Source: Henckelia pumila
Taxonomy: Eukaryota; Streptophyta; Magnoliopsida; Lamiales; Gesneriaceae
NCBI RefSeq assembly: GCF_033568475.1
Contig: NC_133122.1
Coordinates: 151,170,861-151,234,860, forward strand
Direction: 5' to 3'
DNA length: 64,000 nucleotides
Position 1 is the stretch's first letter; every line of letters starts with the position of its first letter. The position numbers were made by a program, and so were the translations under genes. Shown in pieces: positions 11,107 through 21,609 of this stretch. The notes below the pieces were generated by a model that was given only the letters and a program-made list of their open reading frames with translations, did no database searches and was not told where the DNA came from.

Positions 11107-11573
11107 TAAAGTTTTATTTTCCTAAAGTACCGATTTCAAATCCATTTTCAAATTATGTTTATTTTAAGTTGTTTGAAGCTAGAATTTGTCTTGGCTGAAA
11201 TTTCTTTTCAGATAAAATTTCAAGTTAGCAAAATATCTCAGAGAGAGTATGTTTAGACCACAAATTTACAAATGCCGGCTATTTTACAAAATTCACCGTT
11301 CACATTCACAAACAAAAAAGAATTAGCGAAGTACTTGATGAAAATTATAGCAACTAATATAGGGAATACAAGCATATCTGGCATATTAACTTGGATGTTT
11401 AACTGGTGCTGCTAATATAAGAATATCAATAACACCACAATTCAATTTAATTAATTATTTATCGATATTCATTTGTCAAAGCTTGCTAATAAATCTAATT
11501 TTGCCATAGAGATCCCTGCAGCTTGTGAAATTCTTCAAAATTTATAAATAGTTCACGCTCTCATATATTCAAG
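11107..11573. other. Intergenic, no gene recognised
   Basis: AT-rich DNA with no coding or repeat signature that I can support. Confidence 0.35.
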
Positions 11574-11785
11574 ATATTACTCAACTGGTCCCAACAAGTG
11601 TCTGAGTACTTGGTGAATTATGTAAGCTTTTGATAAATAGTTAGGAGTTTGATTTTCCATATCAACATTTTTTATTTCTCGGGCGAAATTGTCGCACAGA
11701 GCTGGCTCAGTGCGGTTTTTATCTGACTAGAGAGGTTTGTAAGTTATTACGTTAGTTCGAAAATTAACCAGTGTACATTAATAAA
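11574..11785 (+). repeat. tRNA-derived SINE (degenerate)
   Basis: An A-box-like CTCAACTGGT at 11580-11589 and a B-box-like GGAGTTTGATTTTCC at 11644-11658 are spaced as in tRNA-derived SINEs. The body (TGCGGTTTTTATCTGACTAG, then GGTTTGTAAGTTATTACGTTAG) aligns with the body of a second copy at 47650-47820. No coding capacity. Confidence 0.5.
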
Positions 11786-12000
11786 TAGCAGCCGTGAGTT
11801 CGGAGATTACTTCATGTCCTATTGTTATTGTCACACACTCCCGACGGCGTGTGTGAGAGGCATGAGATTCATTTTCTTGATTCCTCTCAGACCACCTAGT
11901 TCCTCAAATTTCGGTGATGTCGTTTTTTAGCTGCATCAAATATTGTGTTTATACCAAATATTAAATGTGATGTAATAATATTACAATAAAATATCCAATG

Positions 12001-12005
12001 AATGT
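12001..12005. other. Target site duplication of the SIRE-like element (left)
   Basis: AATGT directly before the left LTR, repeated exactly at 20768-20772 after the right LTR. Confidence 0.85.
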
Positions 12006-12774
12006 TGTAAGGTTTGGACAATATGAAATCACAAAAATACCAAAAAACTTTTCGAGTGTGTGTTATCTTTCAGTATTGTCAACACTTCACGATAACACTA
12101 TGCAGCAGAATAATTAACTAACAGTAAAAGTAAATAACACAGATATTTATGTACAAGTACTAAGTACTTGTACAATGCCTCATGACGAAATAATCACTAG
12201 AAAAACAAATCAGTTTACAAAAAAACCAACTAGCGATTGTTTTATGAAAAACTACTTTTCTCAACAGATTGAGAAAATAAACGACTTCCTAAAAACTAGT
12301 AATACTAGAATAATAAATCAATAGGAAGTTCTAAACCGAAAAACAAAAATCAAAGAAACACTTTCTGAACAACACTTCACTCGTGTGTTCTTCAGTGTTT
12401 CCAACACTACTCGGCAACACAACGTAGCAGTAGTATCTCTTCATAAATTCTTCAATGATAGATCTTCAGCACTCTAGAATTTCTTCAGTAATTTCTCTAT
12501 GTATTTTGCTCTTCTACGTTTCACTCTCTTTTCTCTTGATTGTCTAATCTGATCGGTCCAAGCACTCCTATAAATAGATCTTCAATATATTTCCATAAAT
12601 AAGTTTCTACAAAGAATGAAAACAATATATCATCAGAAATCACATATTTTGAATCAAGATATAACATATATTACCAATTTTAAAACATGTTCTAAGAAAG
12701 GCAAAACTATAAATATGGAAATTGAATGCAATAATGAAATAATTTAAAAGACATGTGCACAACATGTTCTTTCA
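12006..12774 (-). repeat. 3' LTR of the SIRE-like element
   Basis: Reads TG..CA on both strands (plus strand TGTAAGG...CTTTCA). Near-identical to 19998-20767. Contains GTGTTCTTCAGTGTTTCCAACACTAC-type short repeats and a TATAAATAG-like box near 12571. Confidence 0.92.
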
Positions 12775-12795
12775 AACTCCCCCTTTTTGCCTTTC
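12775..12795 (-). other. Polypurine tract of the SIRE-like element
   Basis: On the minus strand AAAAAGGGGGAGTT directly precedes the 3' LTR. This is the expected plus-strand priming site. Confidence 0.8.
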
Positions 12796-13091
12796 TGGAC
12801 AAAACACACACACAAGTGCAAATAACTCCCCCTATCTTATGCAACTAAAGCTTCCCCTGAATTTAATCATCTCAGAACATAGTGTTGTGCGGTTGTGTTG
12901 GCAATACCAACTCTCAACACTTACTAAATCAGAGTAGCAAATAATTTAATATCATATCAGAGAGTAATAAGGAGCACAACCTAATCAACTCAGAAAAATA
13001 TTACTAACTCATAGCAAAATAATAAATAACAAAAATAAAAGATAAGGATAAGAAAAAAAAAATCCTAAAACCAATTATGATTAATCAACAT

Positions 13092-14611
13092 CTAATCATC
13101 GTCCTCATCGTCAGCTTGATCAACACTTGATCCTACTCCCCCTTTTTGTCCAGAGGGCCCTGGTAGTCCAAGTTTAGTCCTGTACTCAGCCAGTAAGGCT
13201 TCATAGTACTCGAGATCAGCTTTGGCTTGTGCAATTTTCAGTTCAGCATGAGCCATTTGAGCACGAATTGCAGTAGAATTCAACATAATTACAGCAGTGT
13301 TATGAATGGTCATGGGTGGAACAGACTCAGTGTTGGCAACACTGGGTACAACACTAGTCCATGGTAGATCAATCTTCCTATTTTCTTTCAGCAAACCAGG
13401 TGCGATCTTGATAAGCTCATCTCCTCCAATCAATTCTTCATCATCCTCTTTCGTGAAGCCTTGAGATTCCAGCATACCATAGATCAATGAAGAAAACGGA
13501 AACTTAGTTGTTTTCCAACCACATTCTCTAAAAGTCATAATATTTTCAAACACCAAATTTCCAAAGTCCAAAGGAGCTTGAGTTCCAATGGCAAACAGCG
13601 CAAGGGCTTGTGGCTTAGTTACCACTGTTGTATTGGTAGATGGTGTCCAATTCCTGATCGCAATTTTGTGAAACACAGAAAAGAAAGAAGTAAGATTTGC
13701 AGCTGACAACCTGTCTGGGTGCAGTGGAAATTTTAGAACCATTCCTCCAGTGATCACTTTAGTGACTTGATCAATATTCTCAGTAACTGCATCATCATCT
13801 ACATCAGCAGTTTTGAAGTGTTCATTGATCAGAACATGAGTAAAATCATACACCTTTCCCCGGATGTACACTCTTCCAAACTTAAATGATTCTTCATCTC
13901 CAGTCTTTATGTTCAGATTGCAGTAAAATTCTAGCACAGCTCTTCTTGAAAATGGTCCGGCAGTGGTGACTGTAGAAAATAAATTCTGCTGTTTCAAGAA
14001 TGTCATCAAGTTTTGCTTTTCGAAGGACACTTCATCAATATTTCTTTCTTCCCAACAGTCTTTTTCAGACAGAGCTTCCCATTCATCAGCAGATTCCTTT
14101 GAATAAAACTGAATATTGTATGCCTTAGCAGGATCAATATCAGAGTCAGATTCAGCAGCAGTGTTGTCATCAGTGTTGGCAACACTGTCATCAGTAGCTT
14201 GTTCCTCATAACTTCCAGAACCATCAGAAGCAGCATCCTCATAATCTTCTTCCTCAGAACTCGAAGAAGATGAACTATCAGACTCCTGGGGCCGGTTATT
14301 CTCAAAATCTTGCAATATTTCAGCATCTGGTTCATCGCCATCAGATGGAACTTGTGAAGGTGCAACTGGTTTAGCCTTGGTTTTCCGAATATTTGCCATG
14401 AAAGTGGCTAGTGAAATTTTCTCATCAGTAGAAGTTGGAGCCTCCGTAGTTGTCTTCGTGGTATCATCAACAACAACAGCACTAGATGGCTCTTTCTCGG
14501 TAGAAGCCACATCAGTAAAATCTTCATCAGTTGAATCATCACCAGTAGCTGAATCTCCTTTCTTTGATTTGGCCTTTTCAGCAACAGAGGTTTTTGTCCT
14601 AGCAACCACCT
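13092..14611 (-). CDS. Envelope-like protein of the SIRE-like element (main open part)
   Basis: About 505 codons open after pol. The N-terminal half is acidic and Ser/Glu-rich (a run of serines then EEEDYEDA). The C-terminal half has a globular segment: an aromatic-rich region (FYSKESADEWEAL), PFSRRAVLEFYCNL, VYIRGKVYDF, VLINEHF, and a stretch with NFG-like and SLIYGMLESQG motifs. This layout matches the plant proteins called envelope-like or putative plant transposon protein found downstream of pol in SIRE/Maximus elements; the similarity is recalled, not searched. An in-frame stop sits just upstream (14611-14613), and the reading frame continues upstream at 14942-14742, so the original ORF is broken. 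The first frame codon after the stop is GTG, so no real start is present here. Whether such proteins act as envelopes is unproven. Confidence 0.75.
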
Positions 14612-14741
14612 AAAAATTCTGATCCGCAGAATCATCTCCAGATGAGAAATCTTGATCATCCAAAATAGGACGTGAAGTCTCCCCCTTACCACGAAATCTC
14701 TTATTGGTAGTAAAATCGGGGTTGAAGCCCGCTTGGCGCTT

Positions 14742-14942
14742 TCACTTTCTTGCTATTGGCTGTGTTGGAAACACACGATTCAACACCAAAAAATCAGGAG
14801 GATTCTCAATGTTGATTTCATTCCCGGGTTCTCCTGGAGCAATTTCTGCCAATGGTGTAGGTTGAACGGCAACATGTACAAGCGAGAGAATAGGATTTTC
14901 AAAAGGTGCCTCCGAGGGCTTGTCTTCCTCATTATAACCCAT
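14742..14942 (-). pseudogene. Upstream fragment of the envelope-like ORF
   Basis: A 66-codon open stretch in the same frame as 14611-13092, beginning with ATG (MGYNEEDKPSEAP) and ended by a stop at 14742. Because frame and orientation match and no LTR or gene boundary intervenes, I interpret it as the original N-terminus cut off by nonsense mutations between 14744 and 14611. Confidence 0.5.
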
Positions 14943-14949
14943 CTCTGAT

Positions 14950-16015
14950 CGTATGTCATGCGAATCAAAAGCTTTGCCTGTCGTTATCCAAAAATTTAGA
15001 AATTAAGGGTTTCAAAGAATTTTTGCAGATAGAGTTAAAAAAGATTGAAGACGATAAAATCAATTTCTACATTGCTTAGAAATATATAGAGAAAAGGGGT
15101 TCAAACGGTAAAAAAAAAAATCAAAAGCCCCTATCTTTCATATCAGACTAAGAATCTCCCCCTAACGATAACAAATCTTCAATGGGTAAAAAATCTCTCT
15201 AATTAAGAAAATTAAATTTGAGTAATTAAGGATACCCTGAAAACTCTCACTTAAGAATATATCTATATTTTTCAAAAATAAATAACACCACATCGAGTTT
15301 TAACGCCACTGAAACATATTTAATCACAACCAATTCAATTTTCAGCAAGTTGGGCAATTTTTCCAATTTTTGTTCGTCTTTGAACTTTTAACCCTGAGCA
15401 CGATATGATCATAATAAATGCAAAATGCATGACCTAATTTATGTCTAATATAGAATGTAATGAGATTAGATAAAAAATAATGCATGCAAAGTGTGTGCAG
15501 ACGTGTTAAGCACCAGTATTGGCAACACTTTCCAACAACACTGTAGTCTTCAAAATAATTTTGAATTTGTCACACTTCCAGAGCCATGTTTTTCTTCTTT
15601 TTATATTGATTCAGAAGTCGTAGCCTGCACACTAAAAGAACGGTCTTCATTGGACTCTCTTAGGTAGCTTTTTCCAATTTTCTTCCGATTTTAGTTTGAT
15701 TTTCAAGACATTGGTCACTGAAATTTTATCAAACCATGCTTTTTAAATTTTTAAAACCACTTTTCATATGGGACAAGATCATGGAATACACGAACATCCC
15801 TCAACTACTTCGTGGTTTAAAGCATATTTTTATGGCAAGTGTGTTCTAAAAATACCTTTGACAGAAGAACTACAAAGTGTCAGTCAGTATTATCAACCAG
15901 TGCAAAACATAGAACAATATGAATATGCAGTATGCCTAAAGTCCTAAAAATACACATGCATGTTTGGTGTTGTCTGTCAGTGTTGGTAACACTTAAGGAC
16001 AACAACCGTGAGAGC
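14950..16015 (-). other. Untranslated spacer between pol and the envelope-like ORF
   Basis: About 1.07 kb of non-coding internal DNA of the retrotransposon, rich in short stretches related to CAGTGTTGGCAACACT, a phrase that also recurs inside the coding parts of the element (for example near 13330, 14172, 15520 and 18523). Long spacers here are usual in SIRE-type elements. Confidence 0.6.
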
Positions 16016-17647
16016 TTATAAAGAACACATGTTGAGAGATTTCCCAAGACTGGAGAATCTCTCGAAGTTTAATGCTTTTGTAAAAATATCGGCCAGTTGG
16101 TTATTGGTCCCAACAAACTCCATATGGATCATGTCCTTCTCAACTAAATCTCGAATGAAGTGATGTCTTATGTCAATGTGTTTAGTTCGAAAGTGTTGTA
16201 CTGGGTTTTTTGATATATCTATAGCACTTGAGTTATCACAGTACACAATTGGTGTTTCACTTTTAAGACCATAGTCTTGTAGCATTTGATTCATCCAAAT
16301 TAATTGAGAACAACAACTTCCCGCTGCCATATATTCGGATTCAGCAGTGGAAAGGGACACACAGTTCTGCTTTCTACTATACCATGAAACCAAGTTGTTA
16401 CCCAAATAAAAACAACCACCCGTGGTGCTTTTCCTCTCATCAACATCTCCTGCCCAATCAGCATCACTATAGCCTACCAAATTAGTATTGGTTTTTTTAG
16501 TGTACCATAACCCTAAGTCTAAAGTGCCTGCAACATACTTCAAAGTTCGTTTTACAGCTTTCATATGTATGACTTTAAGATCAGATTGATATCGGGCACA
16601 CAAACACACACTGAACATAATATCAGGTCGACTTGCACTCAAATATAGCAGACTTTCAATTATGCTTCTATACAGAGTATTGTCAACACTGTCAGCAACA
16701 CTGTCTTTGCACAGTTTTTCATTAGTTCCCATTGGTGTTTTCATATGTCTAACATGATCAGTACAAAACCTCTTCACCAAATTCTTAGCATATTTTCTTT
16801 GACACAAAAAGATTTCATCACTCATTTGTTTTACTTGTAATCCTAGAGAGTAGTTCAACTCACCTACCATGCTCATTTCAAAGGTAGCAGTCATGCTTTC
16901 AACAGAATCATTTACAAGTTTTTGAGATGAAGCACAGAAAATTATGTCATCAACATAGATTTGACAGATAAGAATGTTACCTTGTACTTTTTGAACAAAA
17001 AGTGTTTTATCTACCTCACCTCTTTTGAATCCAATGTCAAGAAAATACTCCGTGAGCCTTCCATACCAAGTACGAGGTGCTTGTTTCAATCCATATAAGG
17101 CTTTCTTCAACTTATAAACAAGATCAAGATGATGTGGATCTTCGAATCCCTTAGGCTGTCTTACATAAACTTCTTCACTCAAAATTCCATTCAAAAATGC
17201 GCTTTTTACATCCATTTGAAAAAGTTTCATTTTTATGTGACATGCAATAGCCAATAACAATCTCACAGATTCTATTCGGGCTACAGGTGTGAAGGTTTCA
17301 TCAAAGTCCACCCCCTCAACTTGTGTATACCCTTGAGCTACCAACCTAGCCTTGTTCCTTACAATATTTCCTGATTCATCAGTTTTATTCTTAAAAATCC
17401 ATTTTGTTCCAATGATGTTACTATGATCAGGTGGAGGAACTAAGATCCACACATCATTCCTAACAAATTGTTCAAGTTCATCATGCATAACATTGACCCA
17501 AAACTCATCTTTTAAAGCCTCACCAACATTTTTTGGTTCAATACTAGACACAAAGCAAGAATGTCTTACCTGAGAGTATGCGGAAGTCATGCACACTAAC
17601 CCACTCATCTTTCGATAATAAACTTTTTCTTTTCTTCGGGTCTGCAT
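16016..17647 (-). CDS. Copia reverse transcriptase-RNase H fragment
   Basis: 543 codons. The RT domain (RVT_2 type) starts around residue 65 (DVWILVPPPDHSNIIGTKW) with ARLVAQGYTQ, KSAFLNG and YGLKQAPRTWY blocks and the catalytic YVDDIIF (YVDD box at about 16950-16961). The RNase H part follows with SDADWAGD, KSTTGG, SRKQNCVSLSTAESEY and HIDIRHHFIRD, ending IFTKAL...NMCSL. The domain pair is complete. The ATG at 17647 is internal to the ancestral pol: the upstream NHPTSQIIGD block is in this frame before the ATG, while the gag-protease frame runs on to 17665, so a frameshift separates the two ORFs near 17700. Confidence 0.9.
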   Translation of the reverse strand: MQTRRKEKVYYRKMSGLVCMTSAYSQVRHSCFVSSIEPKNVGEALKDEFWVNVMHDELEQFVRNDVWILVPPPDHSNIIGTKWIFKNKTDESGNIVRNKARLVAQGYTQVEGVDFDETFTPVARIESVRLLLAIACHIKMKLFQMDVKSAFLNGILSEEVYVRQPKGFEDPHHLDLVYKLKKALYGLKQAPRTWYGRLTEYFLDIGFKRGEVDKTLFVQKVQGNILICQIYVDDIIFCASSQKLVNDSVESMTATFEMSMVGELNYSLGLQVKQMSDEIFLCQRKYAKNLVKRFCTDHVRHMKTPMGTNEKLCKDSVADSVDNTLYRSIIESLLYLSASRPDIMFSVCLCARYQSDLKVIHMKAVKRTLKYVAGTLDLGLWYTKKTNTNLVGYSDADWAGDVDERKSTTGGCFYLGNNLVSWYSRKQNCVSLSTAESEYMAAGSCCSQLIWMNQMLQDYGLKSETPIVYCDNSSAIDISKNPVQHFRTKHIDIRHHFIRDLVEKDMIHMEFVGTNNQLADIFTKALNFERFSSLGKSLNMCSL

Positions 17648-17664
17648 CCTTCCTTGTGCATCTC

Positions 17665-19947
17665 CTATGATTTGTGAAGTAGGATGGTTTTTCTGAATTT
17701 TGCTAGGTACATTATGTCCAGCATCTTGTATTTCATTTTCAAAATCATCTGTTCTTCTGTACTCTGTTCATTCATATTCAGTGTTGGACTCAGTGTTGTG
17801 CTGGGTGATTTTTCAGGTGGGACAACACTATTGACAACACTGGAATCCGTCTGGGGTGCAACAGTATTCAACAGATCATCAATATTGTCCTCAATTGTTT
17901 TCCCCTTCAGATCTTTTTGACAGTCTCCACACACATATGGAACTCCAGAAGTTAGATTTGGCATTCCCCGTACATTATCATACTGGCTTAATTTCTTCAG
18001 TGCTTTGAAGTTGGCATGTCCCAAATTTTGATGCCATAAATTCAACTCATCAACCTTGGTGAATTTGCAAGCAAGTTCCTCTCCAAGTTGATAACAGTTG
18101 TCCGATGATCTAGACCCTGTCAAAACACACGAATTACTCTTATCAAATACTTGACATAAATTCTTATCAAATTTAACATAAAGATCATCATCACAAAGTT
18201 GACTAATGCTAATAAGATTTGCATTTAATCCTTCAACATGTAGAACATTGTGAAGCTTAGGCAGTCCTTCTACATTCAAAGTTCCTTTTCCAACAATCTT
18301 TCCATTGGCTCCTCCTCCATATGTCACTTTTTCTTTATCCTGTTCAACATAGTCAGAAAGATACTTCTTTAATCCTGTCATGTGGCGTGAACTACCACTG
18401 TCGAAGTACCAATGGCCTGCAACATTAGTTTTCAAGGAAGTATAAACGACATTACAACTAGATTTAGCTTTTGGTACCCAAACCTTTTTCTCAAAATTTT
18501 TCTTCCTGGCAGTGTTCTGGTTCAGTGTTGGCAACACTGATGACAGCTCTTGCCTGGAATTCCAGTACATATATTCATACCTGAGTTTGAAATAGTAAGG
18601 CTTGATGTGACCTTGCTCGTGATAGTAATGACAAACAAACCTACACTTCCTTTGCTTTTTCCTCTGAACAGGAGCTTGTGCCTTCAATGGAATTGATTTT
18701 TCCTTTGGTATTGCAATTTGAACACTAGCAGAGTTAATGTTCTCTTTGAAAAAAACAGTTTGTGACGACTCCCCAACTTCAAACTTGCTATTATGAAATC
18801 CTAGACCAGCTCTATCATATTTTCCCATCATCAGAATTGAATCCAACTTGGTCTTGCTTGAATTAAATTTTGCGAGAGTTGCATTGGCTCTTCCAAGCTC
18901 TTCTTTGACCTTGCCTAGTTCTAAATCCTTCTTGCTCAGAACAACTTCTAGTCTAGCCACTGAAGCTTTCAGTTCACTGTTCTCCTTTGTTAAAGCAGAA
19001 TTTGTCTTGTTCCTTAATATCCAGTCATTATACAATTCTTCATGCATCTTCTGAGCATTATCCCAAGAAAGTTCTACTTCACCAGCTTCCTGATTTGAGT
19101 CTCCAGAAACAGATGCATTCATACAAAGTACCTTTTGGTCAGTATTGTGAACAAGTGTTGTGACACCTGTGATAACACTGTGTTTCTTCTGCAGCACCAA
19201 AACTGAAAGGGCATTGTGAGTCTCTTCTTCTCCTTGTTCTGTTCCTTCCTCATCTTCATCATCACTTAGGGAAGCACATATTCCTTTGCGAAGTCTGGTT
19301 GGGCACTCATTAGCATAGTGACCAAAGCCTGTGCACTCATGACACTTCACAGATTCAAACTTCTTTGATATATTCAGTGTTTTTCCTTCTTTTTGAAAGT
19401 GATTTTGACTCTTTGAAGGGATGGTATTCTGTTCTGGTTCGCATATCCTCAATGGTTTTCCAACTGCAGGAGCATTCAAAACTTTGGGTTTCTGACCATG
19501 TTTCTTATAATCTCTCATTCTCTTCAAGTAGTTACCAAATTGTTTGGTAAGAAAGGCGATTGAATCATCTCCTAAGTCAGACTCGTTGACTCCCTGTGTC
19601 AAATCAACAAAATCATCGTATGAGTCATTAGAAACTTGAAGTGCAATAGACTTACCTTTGTCCTTTTTTCCAAAATTCATCTCTAACTCATATGTTCGAA
19701 GTGAACTCATCAATTTATCCAATCCCAGAATTGATGTGTCTTTTGATTCATCAATGGCACAAATCTTCAACAGTTCTCCTTGGTGGATTCCATCCTTGTA
19801 GCACACGCTGCCATGCCTTTTCATCAATTGATTTGATGTAGACACGCATCCTAACTTTCCAGATAGAATAGTTGGATCCATCCAAGATTGAAGGACGTTG
19901 AGCAGTTCCTGAGTAAGGTATCTCCATTGTGATGTCCTGTCAAACAC
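17665..19947 (-). CDS. Copia gag-protease-preintegrase polyprotein (deleted copy)
   Basis: 760 codons. Visible parts in order: a gag remnant (LRTYELEMNFG), a CCHC zinc knuckle CHECTGFGHYANECP (about 19349-19305), a coiled-coil-like segment (MHEELYNDW...ELKASVARLEVVL), a second zinc-finger-like CHYYHEQGHIKPYYF, the aspartic protease core YFDSGSSRHMTG (about 18418-18376) and a GAG-preintegrase block LNLWHQNLGHANFKALKKLS. After CGDCQ the sequence jumps straight to the low-complexity region before RT, so the integrase core is missing. The natural gag start is the ATG at 19927 (MEIPYSG) in another frame, whose reading switches into this one near 19770, where the middle of gag is also gone. The GTG-initiated start of this frame at 19947 is not real. 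Confidence 0.85.
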   Translation of the reverse strand: MFDRTSQWRYLTQELLNVLQSWMDPTILSGKLGCVSTSNQLMKRHGSVCYKDGIHQGELLKICAIDESKDTSILGLDKLMSSLRTYELEMNFGKKDKGKSIALQVSNDSYDDFVDLTQGVNESDLGDDSIAFLTKQFGNYLKRMRDYKKHGQKPKVLNAPAVGKPLRICEPEQNTIPSKSQNHFQKEGKTLNISKKFESVKCHECTGFGHYANECPTRLRKGICASLSDDEDEEGTEQGEEETHNALSVLVLQKKHSVITGVTTLVHNTDQKVLCMNASVSGDSNQEAGEVELSWDNAQKMHEELYNDWILRNKTNSALTKENSELKASVARLEVVLSKKDLELGKVKEELGRANATLAKFNSSKTKLDSILMMGKYDRAGLGFHNSKFEVGESSQTVFFKENINSASVQIAIPKEKSIPLKAQAPVQRKKQRKCRFVCHYYHEQGHIKPYYFKLRYEYMYWNSRQELSSVLPTLNQNTARKKNFEKKVWVPKAKSSCNVVYTSLKTNVAGHWYFDSGSSRHMTGLKKYLSDYVEQDKEKVTYGGGANGKIVGKGTLNVEGLPKLHNVLHVEGLNANLISISQLCDDDLYVKFDKNLCQVFDKSNSCVLTGSRSSDNCYQLGEELACKFTKVDELNLWHQNLGHANFKALKKLSQYDNVRGMPNLTSGVPYVCGDCQKDLKGKTIEDNIDDLLNTVAPQTDSSVVNSVVPPEKSPSTTLSPTLNMNEQSTEEQMILKMKYKMLDIMYLAKFRKTILLHKS

Positions 19948-19983
19948 AAAAACAGAATCACACTTAGTATCGTCAAGTGAATG

Positions 19984-19995
19984 TCTCTGACGCCA
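19984..19995 (-). other. Primer-binding site (tRNA-iMet type) of the SIRE-like element
   Basis: Next to the 5' LTR the minus strand reads TTGGCGTCAGAGAC. It resembles the usual plant copia PBS complementary to initiator tRNA-Met (TGGTATCAGAGC), with about 9 of 12 positions matching. Confidence 0.65.
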
Positions 19996-19997
19996 AT

Positions 19998-20767
19998 TGT
20001 AAGGTTTGGACAGTATGAAATCACAAAAATACCAAAAAACTTTTCGAGTGTGTGTTATCTTTCAGTGTTATCAACACTTCACGATAACACTATGCAGCAG
20101 AATAATTAACTAACAGTAAAAGTAAATAACACACAGATATTTATGCACAAGTACTAAGTACTTGTTCAATGCCTCATGACGAAATAATCACTAGAAAAAC
20201 AAATCAGTTTACAAAAAAACCAATTAGCGATTGTTTTATGAAAAACTACTTTTCTCAACAGATTGAGAAAATAAACGATTTCCTAAAAACTAGTAATACT
20301 AGAATAATAAATCAATAGAAAGTTCTAAACCGAAAAACAAAAATCAAAGAAATATTTTCTGAACAACACTTCACTCGTGTGTTCTTCAGTGTTTCCAACA
20401 CTACTCGGCAACACAACGTAGCAGTAGTATCTCTTCAGAAATTCTTCAATGATAGATTTTCAACACTCTAGAATTTCTTCAGTAATTTCTCTATGTATTT
20501 TTCTCTTCTACGTTTCACTCTCTTCTCTCTTGATTGTCTAATCTGATCGGTCCAAGCACTCCTATAAATAGATCTTCAATATATTTCCATAAATAAGATC
20601 CTACAAAGAATGGAAACAATATATCATCAGAAATCACATATTTCGAATCAAGATATAACAGATATTACCAATTTTAAACATGTTTTAAGAAAGACAAAAA
20701 TATAAATATGAAAATTGAATGCAATAAGGAAATAATTTAAAAGACATGTGCACAACATATTCTTTCA
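19998..20767 (-). repeat. 5' LTR of the SIRE-like element
   Basis: Near-identical partner of 12006-12774, bounded by TG..CA and followed by the second AATGT target duplication at 20768-20772. Confidence 0.92.
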
Positions 20768-20772
20768 AATGT

Positions 20773-21421
20773 TATCAAAGTTGCATAGCAAATTACACGA
20801 TTTGAATTCCAAAAACTGTGGCAGAGTATTAATTTATCTAATTCAAGAATTCATCCCCGAAGCTCAATAGAAAGTGAAAATTAAGGAGTTTAAAAAGAGC
20901 TTCTTGAGTCATATATATATTCATTGAATTTTCTTCCGCCTCCCTTCCCAAATAAATTAAAAGATAATCGAAACAAGACAAACTACGTATTTTTAAAGAA
21001 ATTTGATCCCTTTTGACCATCCCACTAATCGACAACCTAATACCACCACAATGTATAAGCTTTCAAGAAAATCCCTTGCATGGAGTCTTCGTAATTTATT
21101 ACCCTTTTGAATATTTTGCAGTTGTTTTTGGTTGAACAAGCCATGCCATAGTGTTTCTTCATCCAGAATCAAAACTGGACTTAATCAAAATTTAATTGCT
21201 TCTAATTGTGAAGTCTCGAGTCTCGAATGGGAGCGATAGAAACATGAAAGTTGAATTGATTTCAAATGCATGAATTTTCATTATAGTTTTATGGTTAACA
21301 ATGAAATAAGTGATCAAATTTTAAATCTTTACGTTATTAATTTACATATTAGTTATATAAATAAAAATGATTTCAAATGACACAATTATTCAGTTAACCC
21401 GAAATCCATCCTAACTAACAT
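20773..21421. other. Intergenic, no gene recognised
   Basis: Host DNA continuing from the insertion site at 12000. A 65-codon minus-strand frame at 20838-21035 has no domain and no partner exon. Nothing supported. Confidence 0.4.
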
Positions 21422-21424
21422 TAA

Positions 21425-21606
21425 GGCCCCGTTTGGTTTCAAAAGCCAGGCCAAAAAAGCACTTTGTTAACAAGGTGTTTGGTTGACCAAAAAAGTGCTT
21501 AAATAAGCACTTTTTAAAGTCAAAATTAGAGCTTTTTCAAAAGCTAAAAATTGCAGCTTTTAAAAGCATTTATTTTAAAAAATCTCTACAAAATCCAAAC
21601 GGGCTC
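21425..21606. mobile_element. Tourist-like MITE, 182 bp, TAA target duplication
   Basis: The left end GGCCCCGTTTGGTTTCAAAAG and the right end AAATCCAAACGGGCTC are inverted repeats. TAA flanks both sides (21422-21424 and 21607-21609), as expected for PIF/Harbinger elements. The interior has AAAAAGTGCTT/AAGCACTTTTT hairpins. Confidence 0.7.
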
Positions 21607-21609
21607 TAA

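Larger units (their letters stand above)
12006..20767 (-). mobile_element. Ty1/copia LTR retrotransposon, SIRE/Maximus-like, 8.8 kb
   Basis: Full-length by its ends: two LTRs of about 770 bp (12006-12774 and 19998-20767), a 5-bp target duplication AATGT on both sides, a polypurine tract and a primer-binding site, all consistent with minus-strand orientation. Coding order on the minus strand is gag-protease-preintegrase (19947-17665), RT-RNase H (17647-16016), a spacer of about 1.1 kb, and an envelope-like ORF (14942-13092). That third ORF after pol marks the SIRE/Maximus lineage. Two deletions are inferred: the middle of gag and the whole catalytic core of integrase are absent, so it is not autonomous. 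The LTRs differ at roughly 30 positions by eye (about 4 percent), so the insertion is not recent. Confidence 0.93.

Noticed and set aside
20838-21035. 65-codon minus frame next to the copia element
   Set aside because: No domain; AT-rich chance ORF.
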